Program-made: the position numbers and the translations under genes
Source of the DNA: Nocardioides flavescens
GTDB taxonomy: Bacteria > Actinomycetota > Actinomycetes > Propionibacteriales > Nocardioidaceae
DNA length: 64,000 nucleotides
Assembly (NCBI RefSeq): GCF_009823805.1
Contig: NZ_WUEK01000010.1
Span: forward strand, 124,001-188,000
Direction: 5' to 3'
In this document: in pieces, positions 8,166 through 15,955 of the stretch
Numbering within the stretch: position 1 is the stretch's first letter
Layout of the letters: the number at the start of each line of letters is the position of its first letter
The notes under the pieces: generated by a model
The model's input: the letters and a program-made list of their open reading frames with translations, nothing else
Databases searched by the model: none
Told to the model about the DNA's origin: nothing

Positions 8166-9293
8166 GTGACCTTCCCACCGCTGCGCGAGGAGCTGCGGGG
8201 CCTCGAGCCGTACGGCGCACCGCAGCTCTCGCCCGAGCTCGTGCCCGTGCAGCTCAACGTCAACGAGAACCCCTACGGTCCCTCGCCCGAGTGCGTCGCC
8301 GACATCGCCGCCTCGGTGGCGGCCGCCGCGACGACCCTCAACCGCTACCCCGACCGCGAGTTCGTCGAGCTGCGGGCCGAGCTCGCGGCGTACCTCTCGC
8401 GCGACACCCCGCACGGCATCGCGCCCGAACAGGTGTGGGCGGCCAACGGCTCCAACGAGGTCATGCTGCAGCTGCTGCAGGCCTACGCCGGCCCGGGCCG
8501 CTCGGCGCTGAGCTTCGCGCCGACGTACTCGATGTATCCCGAGTACGCCCGCGACACCGGCACGCGCTGGGTGCAGGGCCGTCGCGAGGACGACTTCTCG
8601 CTCGACCTCGCTCGCGCGCGCGACCTCGTCGAGTCCGAGCAGCCCGCCGTGGTGCTGCTGCCCAGCCCCAACAACCCCACCGGCACCGCGCTGCCGCCCG
8701 AGGCCGTCTCCATGCTGTGCGAGGCCGCGGGCGACGGGCTCGTGGTGGTCGACGAGGCCTACGGCGAGTTCCGCCGTGCCGGGGTGCCGAGCGCCCTCGA
8801 GCTGCTGCCCGAGCACCGCAACCTCGTCGTCACGCGCACGATGAGCAAGGCGTTCGCGCTGGCGGGTGCCCGGCTGGGCTACCTCGCCGCCGACCCCGCG
8901 CTGTGCGACGGCATCCGCGTCGTGCGCCTGCCCTACCACCTCTCCGCGGTCACCCAGGCCGTCGCGCTCGCCGCGCTGCGCCACCGCGACGAGCTGCTCG
9001 GCAAGGTCGACGAGCTGCGCGCCGAGCGCGACGCGCTGGTCGACTGGCTGCGCGGCGAGGGGTTCGAGGTCGCCGACAGCGACGCCAACTTCGTGCTGTT
9101 CGGCGAGCTGGCGGACCGGCACGCCGTCTGGCAGGCGATGGTCGACCGGGGCGTGATCGTGCGCGAGACCGGCCCCGAGGGGTGGCTGCGGGTCTCGGTC
9201 GGCACGCCGGATGAGATGAAGACGTTCAAGGTGAGCCTCACCGCTGCGGTGGCCGAGGTGACGCAGGACCACGCGACGGAGGAGCAGGCATGA
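8166..9293 (+). CDS. hisC: Histidinol-phosphate aminotransferase
   Basis: A 375-residue PLP-dependent class I/II aminotransferase that converts imidazole-acetol phosphate and glutamate to histidinol phosphate. Visible motifs are LNVNENPYGPSP at the N-terminus, the cofactor-contacting PSPNNPTGT, VVDEAYGEF, and TMSKAFALAGARLGY with the Schiff-base lysine K228. The start is the GTG at 8166, 10 bp after hisD; the first residues MTFPPLREELRGLEPYGAPQ are typical of actinobacterial HisC. It overlaps hisB by 4 bp (ATGA), so the two are probably translationally coupled. Confidence 0.96.
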   Translation: MTFPPLREELRGLEPYGAPQLSPELVPVQLNVNENPYGPSPECVADIAASVAAAATTLNRYPDREFVELRAELAAYLSRDTPHGIAPEQVWAANGSNEVMLQLLQAYAGPGRSALSFAPTYSMYPEYARDTGTRWVQGRREDDFSLDLARARDLVESEQPAVVLLPSPNNPTGTALPPEAVSMLCEAAGDGLVVVDEAYGEFRRAGVPSALELLPEHRNLVVTRTMSKAFALAGARLGYLAADPALCDGIRVVRLPYHLSAVTQAVALAALRHRDELLGKVDELRAERDALVDWLRGEGFEVADSDANFVLFGELADRHAVWQAMVDRGVIVRETGPEGWLRVSVGTPDEMKTFKVSLTAAVAEVTQDHATEEQA

Positions 9294-9898
9294 GCCGCAC
9301 GGCCAGGATCGAACGCGCCACCAGCGAGTCCAAGGTGCTCGTCGAGGTCGACCTCGACGGCTCCGGGCGCCACGACATCTCGACCGGTGTCGGCTTCTAC
9401 GACCACATGCTCACGGCGTTCGCGCGCCACGCGCTGGTCGACCTGACGGTGCAGACCGACGGCGACGTGCACATCGACGCCCACCACACCGTCGAGGACA
9501 CCGCCATCGCCCTCGGCCAGGCGCTGCGGCAGGCGCTCGGCGACAAGGTCGGCATCCGCCGCTTCGGCGACGCCACCGTGCCGCTCGACGAGGCGCTCGT
9601 CCAGGCCGTCGTCGACGTCTCGGGCCGCCCCTACTGCGTGCACACCGGCGAGCCCGAGGGGCAGCAGTACGTCGCCCTCGGCGGCTCCGGCGTGTCCTAC
9701 CTCGGCTCGCTGACCCAGCACGTCTTCGAGACCCTCGCCTTCCACGGCCACTTCGCGCTGCACGTGCGGGTGCTGGCCGGCCGCGAGCCGCACCACCTCG
9801 TCGAGACGCAGTTCAAGGCCTTCGCCCGGGCCTTCCGCGACGCCGTCGCGATCGACCCGCGCGAGACCGGCATCCCCTCGACCAAGGGCGCGCTCTGA
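9290..9898 (+). CDS. hisB: Imidazoleglycerol-phosphate dehydratase
   Basis: A 202-residue single-domain dehydratase (not the fused HisB of enterobacteria) that turns imidazoleglycerol phosphate into imidazole-acetol phosphate. The two manganese-binding His clusters are seen as DAHHTVEDT and, in the second half, FHGHFALHVRVLAGREPHHLVE; FYDHML and the C-terminal PSTKG, which closes the active site, are also present. It overlaps hisC by 4 bp and its stop overlaps the proposed CTG start of hisH. Confidence 0.97.
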   Translation: MSRTARIERATSESKVLVEVDLDGSGRHDISTGVGFYDHMLTAFARHALVDLTVQTDGDVHIDAHHTVEDTAIALGQALRQALGDKVGIRRFGDATVPLDEALVQAVVDVSGRPYCVHTGEPEGQQYVALGGSGVSYLGSLTQHVFETLAFHGHFALHVRVLAGREPHHLVETQFKAFARAFRDAVAIDPRETGIPSTKGAL

Positions 9899-10533
9899 AG
9901 ACGAAACCTCGCGTCGTCGTCCTCGACTACGGCTCCGGCAACCTGCGCTCCGCCGTCCGCGCGGTGGAGCGGGCGGGCGCCGAGGTCGAGCTGACCGGCG
10001 ACCGCCACGCCGCTGAGGCGGCCGACGGCCTGCTCGTGCCCGGCGTCGGGGCCTACGCCGCGTGCATGGAGGGGCTGCGCGCTGTCGACGGTCCGCGCGC
10101 GATCGGGCGCCGGCTCTCGGGCGGGCGGCCCGTGCTCGGCATCTGCGTCGGCATGCAGGTGCTGTTCGCGCGCGGCATCGAGCACGGCGTCGAGACCGAG
10201 GGCTGCGACGAGTGGCCCGGGCTGGTCGAGCGGCTCCAGGCTCCCGTCGTACCCCACATGGGCTGGAACACCGTCGAGGTGCCCGAGTCGTCGCGGATGT
10301 TCGCGGGCCTCGAGGACGAGCGGTTCTACTTCGTGCACTCCTACGGCGTGCGCAGCTGGGAGCTGGAGACCAACGGGCGCACGACGGCGCCGAAGGTCAC
10401 CTGGGCGACCCACGGCGGCGACTCCTTCGTCGCCGCGGTCGAGAACGGCCCGCTCTGGGCCACCCAGTTCCACCCCGAGAAGTCCGGCGACGCCGGCGCC
10501 GCCCTGCTCCGCAACTGGGTCGAGACGCTGTGA
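9895..10533 (+). CDS. hisH: Imidazole glycerol phosphate synthase, glutamine amidotransferase subunit
   Basis: A class I glutamine amidotransferase that feeds ammonia to HisF. The family's N-terminal strand VVVLDYGSGNLRS starts only six codons after 9895, and no in-frame ATG, GTG or TTG exists upstream of it. CTG at 9895 is therefore the best start: it overlaps the hisB stop (CTGA) and has AAGGG six bases upstream. The frame used by simple callers from GTG 9964 would delete the conserved N-terminus. Catalytic residues are C84 in GICVGMQ and H193/E195 in QFHPEKSGD. Length 212 residues matches the family. Confidence 0.93.
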   Translation: MKTKPRVVVLDYGSGNLRSAVRAVERAGAEVELTGDRHAAEAADGLLVPGVGAYAACMEGLRAVDGPRAIGRRLSGGRPVLGICVGMQVLFARGIEHGVETEGCDEWPGLVERLQAPVVPHMGWNTVEVPESSRMFAGLEDERFYFVHSYGVRSWELETNGRTTAPKVTWATHGGDSFVAAVENGPLWATQFHPEKSGDAGAALLRNWVETL

Positions 10534-10549
10534 GGCTCACCTTGGCGGC

Positions 10550-10637
10550 GGAATCCCAGCATCTGCTGGGAATGCCAACGTTCTGGGGTGTTGCAACACC
10601 CCAGAACGTCAGTGATCCCAGCAGATGCTGGGATTCC
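10550..10637. repeat. 88-bp nested palindromic element, copy 1
   Basis: Layout 22+6+32+6+22 bp. The outer arms (10550-10571 and 10616-10637) are perfect inverted repeats, each containing its own small palindrome CCCAGCATCTGCTGGG. The core (10578-10609) is a perfect 32-bp palindrome whose left half is ACGTTCTGGGGTGTTG. The 6-nt spacers are ATGCCA and CAGTGA. The element sits inside the his operon between hisH and the next small gene. A second copy at 39785-39872 has identical arms and core but different spacers. Confidence 0.92.
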
Positions 10638-10651
10638 TACGGCGACGCCAC

Positions 10652-10990
10652 GTGAGCAAGGAGCGCGCCCGGCGGCGAGCAGAACGCGAGGTGGCGCAGG
10701 CGGCCGAGGCCGAGCGTCGTACGGCGGCCGCCGAGCGCGAGGCCCGTCGTGACGTGCGTCGGGAGCGGCTGACGGGCTGGCTGCCGAGCAGCACCCCGGC
10801 GCCGGGACGGCAGCGCGGCGCGCTGGCCGAGAAGCGCCGGCGTCAGGTGCTCGCCACGCTCGCGCTGCTGGTGGTGGTCAACCTGCTGCTCTTCGCCGTG
10901 GCCCGCGACCCCGCCCTGAGCGGCCTGCTCCTGGTGGCCAGCGTGCTGGGCGCCCCGATCGTGCACATGATGATGTTCCGGAGGACCTGA
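10652..10990 (+). CDS. Small two-helix membrane protein of the his operon, unknown function
   Basis: A 112-residue protein starting at a GTG (MSKERARRRAEREVAQ). The first 60 residues are very basic and predicted helical/coiled (many Arg, Glu, Ala), followed by two hydrophobic stretches, ATLALLVVVNLLLFAVA and SGLLLVASVLGAPIVHMMMF, with a short loop between. I do not recognise a named family; small membrane genes are often found between hisH and priA in actinobacteria (general recollection). An in-frame ATG at 10625 lies within the palindromic element and is an unlikely start. Its stop overlaps the priA start (TGATG). Confidence 0.75.
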   Translation: MSKERARRRAEREVAQAAEAERRTAAAEREARRDVRRERLTGWLPSSTPAPGRQRGALAEKRRRQVLATLALLVVVNLLLFAVARDPALSGLLLVASVLGAPIVHMMMFRRT

Positions 10991-11727
10991 TGAGCACCTA
11001 CCTCGATCTGCTGCCCGCCGTCGACATCGCCGGCGGCCAGGCCGTCCAGCTGGTCCAGGGGGTGGCCGGCTCGGAGAAACGCTTCGGCGACCCCGTCGAG
11101 GCCGCCCTGCGCTGGCAGGAGGCGGGTGCGGAGTGGATTCACCTCGTGGACCTCGACGCGGCGTTCGGCCGCGGGCACAACCGCGAGCTGCAGGCGCAGA
11201 TCGTCGGCGCCCTCGACATCCAGGTCGAGATGAGCGGCGGCATCCGTGACGACGAGTCGCTCGAGGCGGCGATGGCGACCGGCTGCCGTCGGGTCAACAT
11301 CGGCACCGCCGCGCTCGAGCAGCCGGAGTGGTGCGCCCGCGCCATCGCGACGTACGGCGACCGCGTGGCGGTCGGGCTCGACGTGCGCGGCCGCACGCTC
11401 GCCGCGCGCGGCTGGACCCGCGAGGGCGGCGACCTCTACGAGGTGCTGGCGCGCCTGGACTCCGAGGGGTGCGCGCGCTACGTCGTCACCGACGTCAACA
11501 AGGACGGCATGCTGCAGGGGCCCAACCTCGACCTGCTGCGCGCGGTCTGCGAGGCGACCGAGAAGCCGGTGGTCGCCTCCGGCGGCGTCACCACCCTCGA
11601 CGACATCGCCGCGCTGATGGAGCTCGTGCCGGTCGGCGTCGAGGGCGCCATCGCGGGCACCGCGCTCTACGAGGGGCGCTTCAGCCTCGAGGACGCGCTC
11701 GCACTGACCCGCGGAACGTCGGCGTGA
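10990..11727 (+). CDS. priA: Bifunctional ProFAR / phosphoribosylanthranilate isomerase
   Basis: A 245-residue (beta-alpha)8 barrel of the HisA/PriA family. In actinobacteria lacking trpF this enzyme isomerises both ProFAR (histidine) and phosphoribosylanthranilate (tryptophan). Visible features are LLPAVDIAGGQAVQL with the catalytic base D12, VEMSGGIRDD with the phosphate-binding glycines, and VVTDVNKDGMLQGPN with the catalytic acid D168; VASGGVTTLDD and EGAIAGTALYEG complete the second phosphate site. Dual activity is inferred from lineage, not directly proved here. It overlaps hisF by 4 bp (GTGA). Confidence 0.94.
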   Translation: MSTYLDLLPAVDIAGGQAVQLVQGVAGSEKRFGDPVEAALRWQEAGAEWIHLVDLDAAFGRGHNRELQAQIVGALDIQVEMSGGIRDDESLEAAMATGCRRVNIGTAALEQPEWCARAIATYGDRVAVGLDVRGRTLAARGWTREGGDLYEVLARLDSEGCARYVVTDVNKDGMLQGPNLDLLRAVCEATEKPVVASGGVTTLDDIAALMELVPVGVEGAIAGTALYEGRFSLEDALALTRGTSA

Positions 11728-12485
11728 GCCTCGCCGTCCGCGTCATCCCGTGCCTCGACGTCGACGGCGGCCGGGTGGTCAAGGGGATCAACTTCCAGCA
11801 GCTGCGCGACGCCGGCGACCCCGTGGAGCTGGCCCGCACCTATGACGCCGAGGGCGCCGACGAGCTGACCTTCCTCGACATCTCGGCCTCGCACGAGGGG
11901 CGGGCGACCACGATGGAAGTCGTGTCGCGGTGTGCCGAGGAGGTCTTCATCCCGCTGACCGTCGGCGGGGGAGTCTCGAGCGTCGCCGACGTCGACCGGC
12001 TGCTGCGTGCCGGGGCCGACAAGGTCGCGGTCAACACCGCCGCGATCCGCCGTCCCGATCTCGTCGCCGAGATCGCCGACCGCTTCGGCAACCAGGTGCT
12101 CGTGCTCTCCGTCGACGCCCGCCGGGCCGCGGAGACCGACTCCGGCTTCGAGGTCACCACCCACGGCGGGCGCCAGTCGGCCGGGCTCGACGCCGTCGCG
12201 TGGGCGTCCCGGGCGGCCGAGCTCGGCGCGGGCGAGATCCTGCTCAACGCCATGGACGCCGACGGCACCCAGGACGGCTTCGACCTCGCCCTCATCGAGC
12301 AGGTCCGCGCGGCGGTGAGCATCCCGGTGATCGCCTCGGGCGGGGCGGGTCGCCTCGAGCACTTCGCGCCCGCGGTCGACGCCGGAGCCGACGCGGTGCT
12401 CGCGGCCACGGTGTTCCACTTCGGGACCCTGCGCATCGGAGAGGTCAAGAAGTCCCTGGAGGAGGCCGGTCACCCCGTCCGATGA
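11724..12485 (+). CDS. hisF: Imidazole glycerol phosphate synthase, cyclase subunit
   Basis: A 253-residue (beta-alpha)8 barrel that uses ammonia from HisH to close the imidazole ring and release AICAR. MSLAVRVIPCLDVDGGRVVKG at the N-terminus includes the catalytic D12, and LNAMDADGTQDGFD carries the second catalytic Asp. Phosphate-binding loops are seen as TVGGGVSS and IASGGAG. The GTG start overlaps the priA stop. It closes the his operon in this window; hisG, hisE and hisI are not here. Confidence 0.97.
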   Translation: MSLAVRVIPCLDVDGGRVVKGINFQQLRDAGDPVELARTYDAEGADELTFLDISASHEGRATTMEVVSRCAEEVFIPLTVGGGVSSVADVDRLLRAGADKVAVNTAAIRRPDLVAEIADRFGNQVLVLSVDARRAAETDSGFEVTTHGGRQSAGLDAVAWASRAAELGAGEILLNAMDADGTQDGFDLALIEQVRAAVSIPVIASGGAGRLEHFAPAVDAGADAVLAATVFHFGTLRIGEVKKSLEEAGHPVR

Positions 12486-12492
12486 TGGGCCG

Positions 12493-13314
12493 GTGACCAG
12501 CTACCAGGACGTCAACCGCCTCGTCTGGGACGAGCGCGCCGCCGCCCACGCCGCCTCGCCCGACTACGCCGTGGCGGCGTTCCGCGACGACCCGGAGCAC
12601 CTCTCCGACGTGGTGCAGTTCGACCTGCCGCTGCTCGGTGACGTCAGCGGGCTGCGCGGGGTGCACCTGCAGTGCCACATCGGCACCGACACGATCAGCC
12701 TGGCGCGACTCGGGGCCACCATGACCGGCCTGGACTTCAGCGCCGCCTCCGTGGCCCAGGCGCGCGACCTCGCGACCGCGGCCGGGGCCGACGTCGCCTT
12801 CGTCGAGTCCGACGTCTACGCCGCCCGCGAGGCGCTCGACGGCGACTTCGACCTCGTCTTCACCGGCATCGGCGCGCTGTGCTGGCTGCCCAACGTCGAG
12901 CGCTGGGCCGCGACCGTCGCGAGCCTGCTGGCCCCGGGCGGGCGGCTGTTCATCCGCGAGGGCCACCCGGTGCTGTGGGCGCTCGGCGACCCGACCGAGC
13001 CGGGCCGCATCGAGCTGAGCCACCCCTACTTCGAGCTCGCCGAGCCCACCGTGTGGGACGAGCCCGGCACCTACGTCGAGACCGACGTGGAGTTCGAGCA
13101 CACCGTCACCCAGGAGTGGAACCACGGCATCGGCGAGATCCTCACTGCCGTCCTCGGGGCCGGCCTGCGCATCGACACCTTCGTCGAGCACCACTCCGTG
13201 CCGTGGGAGGCGTTCCCGGGCCACATGGACGCGATCGGCGAGGGTGAGTTCCGGCTGTCGGTCCGGCCCGAGCGGCTCCCGCACAGCTACACCCTGGTGG
13301 CGACCCGGGTCTGA
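12493..13314 (+). CDS. Class I SAM-dependent methyltransferase
   Basis: A 273-residue protein starting 7 bp after hisF. The AdoMet-binding motif I is written VHLQCHIGTDTISLARLGA with a GxD-type acidic residue in MTGLDFS (motif II), then FDLVFTGIGALCWLPNV (motif IV) and LLAPGGRLFIREGHPVLW (post-motif). This HLQCHxGxDT variant is typical of an actinobacterial methyltransferase family of unknown substrate. The close distance to hisF suggests co-transcription but a role in histidine metabolism is not supported by anything seen. Confidence 0.88.
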   Translation: MTSYQDVNRLVWDERAAAHAASPDYAVAAFRDDPEHLSDVVQFDLPLLGDVSGLRGVHLQCHIGTDTISLARLGATMTGLDFSAASVAQARDLATAAGADVAFVESDVYAAREALDGDFDLVFTGIGALCWLPNVERWAATVASLLAPGGRLFIREGHPVLWALGDPTEPGRIELSHPYFELAEPTVWDEPGTYVETDVEFEHTVTQEWNHGIGEILTAVLGAGLRIDTFVEHHSVPWEAFPGHMDAIGEGEFRLSVRPERLPHSYTLVATRV

Positions 13315-13317
13315 GTC

Positions 13318-13947
13318 TCAGGCCGAGAGGTCGGCCTCGCGCAGCCGCTGCAGGTTGGCCCGGTCGCCGAGCCACTCGAGGTCGGCGAGCTCGGTGCGCC
13401 CCGACAGCATCAGCACGAGCTCGGAGGGCCGGCCGATCACCTCCGCCGGTCGGTCGCCCCCGAGCAGCGTCAGCGACTGCGCGGGCACGTCGGAGCGGCG
13501 TACGACGAGCGGCACGCCGGCCCTGCGCGCCACCATCCGTCCGAGGAAGCGGAGCTGGGCCCACAGCGTGTCCTCGTCGCCCTGGGGCAGCTCGCGCGGG
13601 GACCAGCCGGCCTGCCCGCGTCGCAGGTCCTCGTGGTGCACGACGTACTCCACCGTGTTGGCGAGCCACTCGACCCCCGGCAACCGGAACGGCGTCAGTC
13701 CGACCCCGCGCAGGCTCGCCACCGACTTCTCGAACGGCGCCGCGGCGGTCCTGGCCATCGCGCGCTCGGTGAGTCCCGCGAGCGGCGGCACCGCGATGCC
13801 GACGCCGGCCAGCGGGGAGCGCTCGCGCACCAGCAGGTGGGCGACGAGGTCGCGGGCGGTCCACCCCTCGCACAGCGTCGGCGCGTCCGGGCCGAGCCCG
13901 AGGGCGAGGTCGCAGAGGGCGTGGCGTTCGCGGCGGGCGAGGTTCAC
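13318..13947 (-). CDS. TIGR03085-type metal-binding protein with mycothiol-isomerase fold
   Basis: A 209-residue protein. The N-terminal block LCEGWTARDLVAHLLVRERSP is the hallmark of the mycothiol-dependent maleylpyruvate isomerase/DinB-like four-helix bundle, in which His residues bind a divalent metal; EYVVHHEDLRRGQ in the middle is a second conserved block with paired His. The C-terminal part (VPLVVRRSDVPAQSLTLLGGDRPAEVIGRPSELVLMLSGR) resembles the sterol-carrier-like tail found in this group. Catalytic activity is unknown. It converges on the methyltransferase gene with only 3 bp between stops. Confidence 0.8.
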   Translation of the reverse strand: MNLARRERHALCDLALGLGPDAPTLCEGWTARDLVAHLLVRERSPLAGVGIAVPPLAGLTERAMARTAAAPFEKSVASLRGVGLTPFRLPGVEWLANTVEYVVHHEDLRRGQAGWSPRELPQGDEDTLWAQLRFLGRMVARRAGVPLVVRRSDVPAQSLTLLGGDRPAEVIGRPSELVLMLSGRTELADLEWLGDRANLQRLREADLSA

Positions 13948-14089
13948 GGTCGTCCGGTAACCGAAGGTCTCGACGACGCTCGCTGGCGCTCACTGCTCGA
14001 CCAGCGGGCCCCCGAGGAAGACCGGGTTGTCGGTGGCCGGGAATACCGTGGCGCAGCGCTCGGGTTGTCCGAGGGTTGCGAGGAGGACT

Positions 14090-15955
14090 GTGACTGTCGA
14101 GCAGGAGACCCACCCTGACGAGCCAGGGCTGGACGGGGACGGAGCGTCCCGGGCGGCGACGACCCGTGAGGGGTTCGGCGTCATCTGGGTGGCGATCAAG
14201 CGTGAGCCGGGCGTCTTCGCCCTCTCGACGGTCGGGAGCATGCTCTTCGGCCTGCTCACCGTCGCCGACGCGTGGGCGCTGGGGTGGTCGACCGACCACG
14301 TGCTGACGCCGGCGTTCCGCGACGGCGAGATCGGCACCAGCATGCTCGTCGCCGTCTTCGCGATCTTCGTCGGCATCGCCCTGCTGCGTGCGGTCGGCAT
14401 CGTCGCCCGAAGGCTGTTCGCCGGGATGATGCAGTACCGCATGCAGGCGCACAGCCGCCGCGCGGTCACCCGTCAGTACCTCACCCTCCCGATGGAGTGG
14501 CACCAGCGCCACCCCACCGGCGAGCTGCTCAGCAACGCCAACTCCGACGTCGAGGCAGCCTGGGGGCCGATCGCACCGCTGCCGATGGCGGTCGGCACGG
14601 TCGTGATGATGGCGATCGCCATCGTCCAGATGTTCGCCGCCGACCTGGTGCTGGCCCTGGTCGGCCTGCTGGTCTTCCCGGCGGTCATCGTCGCCAACCT
14701 CGCCTACCAGCGCCTCGCCTCCCCGCTCATGACCCGCGCGCAGGAGCTGCGCGCCGAGGTCAGCGAGATCGCCCACGAGTCCTTCGACGGCGCGATGGTC
14801 GTCAAGACGCTCGGGCGCGAGGGCGAGGAGACCGAGCGGTTCGCCGCCAAGGTCCACGAGCTGCGCGACGTCAACATCCGAGCCGGTCGCATCCGAGCGG
14901 CGTTCGACCCGACCCTCGCCGCGCTGCCCAACCTCGGCGTGCTCGTCGTGCTCGGGATCGGCGTCGAGCGCGTGCTCGGCGGCAGCACCGACGCCGGCGC
15001 GGTCGTCACCGTCGCCTACCTGCTGACGATCGTCTCCTTCCCGATCCGCTCCATCGGCTGGCTGCTGGGCGAGTTTCCACGCAGCGTGGTCGGCTTCCGG
15101 CGCCTCAGCACGGTCCTCGAGGCCGAGGGCGAGATGCCGTACGGCGACCGCTCGGTGCCCGACGTGCCCGGGACCGGTGCGCGGCTCGAGGTCGGGGGGC
15201 TGGCCTACTCCTACGTCGCCGAGCAGCCGCTGCTGCGCGACGTGAGCTTCACCGTCGAGCCGGGCCGCACCGTCGCGATCGTCGGCGCCACCGCCTCGGG
15301 CAAGAGCACGCTCACCGCGCTGCTGACCCGTCTCGTCGACCCCGACCGGGGCCGCATCACCCTCGACGGCGTCGACCTGCGCGACCTCGACCGCGGCGAG
15401 CTCGCCCGGGTCAGCGGCGTCGTGCCCCAGACGGCGTTCCTCTTCGACGACACCGTGCGCGGCAACGTCACCCTCGACGCCCGGGTCGACGGCATGCCGC
15501 TCACCGACGACGACGTGTGGGAGGCCCTGCGCGCCGCGCAGGCCGACGGGTTCGTCGCGGCCCTGCCGCACGGTCTCGACACCCAGCTCGGCGAGCGCGG
15601 CACCTCCCTCTCGGGCGGTCAGCGTCAGCGCATCTCGCTGGCCCGCGCCCTGGTGCGCCGTCCCCGTCTGCTCGTGCTCGACGACGCCACCTCGGCCGTC
15701 GACCCGGAGGTCGAGGCGCGCATCCTCGCGGCGCTGCGCCACGGCCCGTCCGACACGACGCTGGTCGTGGTCGCCTACCGCAAGGCCACCATCGCGCTGG
15801 CCGACGAGGTGGTCCACCTCGAGGACGGTCGCATCGTCGACCGCGGCACCCACGCCGAGCTGCTGCGCCGCAGCCCGTCCTACGCCCGGCTGGTCAACGC
15901 CTACGAGCAGGCCGAGCCGGGCGACGCCCCGGTCTCGGTGGAGGTCGGCTCGTGA
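14090..15955 (+). CDS. ABC exporter half-transporter with degenerate ATP site
   Basis: A 621-residue half-transporter (six TM helices plus NBD). The NBD has Walker A GATASGKS (about 399-406), a canonical signature LSGGQRQ (about 507-513), but Walker B reads LVLDDAT with Asp532 in place of the catalytic Glu, and the H-loop His is replaced by Tyr563 (VAYRKAT). Both changes are expected in the non-hydrolysing half of heterodimeric exporters. The start is GTG 14090 with AGGAGG just upstream. The stop overlaps the partner gene (GTGA). Substrate not deducible; drugs, lipids or peptides are typical for the family. Confidence 0.93.
   Translation: MTVEQETHPDEPGLDGDGASRAATTREGFGVIWVAIKREPGVFALSTVGSMLFGLLTVADAWALGWSTDHVLTPAFRDGEIGTSMLVAVFAIFVGIALLRAVGIVARRLFAGMMQYRMQAHSRRAVTRQYLTLPMEWHQRHPTGELLSNANSDVEAAWGPIAPLPMAVGTVVMMAIAIVQMFAADLVLALVGLLVFPAVIVANLAYQRLASPLMTRAQELRAEVSEIAHESFDGAMVVKTLGREGEETERFAAKVHELRDVNIRAGRIRAAFDPTLAALPNLGVLVVLGIGVERVLGGSTDAGAVVTVAYLLTIVSFPIRSIGWLLGEFPRSVVGFRRLSTVLEAEGEMPYGDRSVPDVPGTGARLEVGGLAYSYVAEQPLLRDVSFTVEPGRTVAIVGATASGKSTLTALLTRLVDPDRGRITLDGVDLRDLDRGELARVSGVVPQTAFLFDDTVRGNVTLDARVDGMPLTDDDVWEALRAAQADGFVAALPHGLDTQLGERGTSLSGGQRQRISLARALVRRPRLLVLDDATSAVDPEVEARILAALRHGPSDTTLVVVAYRKATIALADEVVHLEDGRIVDRGTHAELLRRSPSYARLVNAYEQAEPGDAPVSVEVGS

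Noticed and set aside
4955..8263. A 1102-codon open frame on the minus strand across leuA and hisD
   Set aside because: It is antisense to two clear enzymes with full motif sets; the translation is a low-complexity Arg/Gly/Val/His-rich product typical of shadow frames at very high GC.
9964..10533. hisH starting at GTG 9964
   Set aside because: It would remove the conserved DYGSGNLRS strand and loop that is encoded directly upstream in the same frame.
10625..10990. ATG 10625 as start of the small his-operon membrane gene
   Set aside because: It lies inside the right arm of the palindromic element; the GTG at 10652 outside the element is more plausible.
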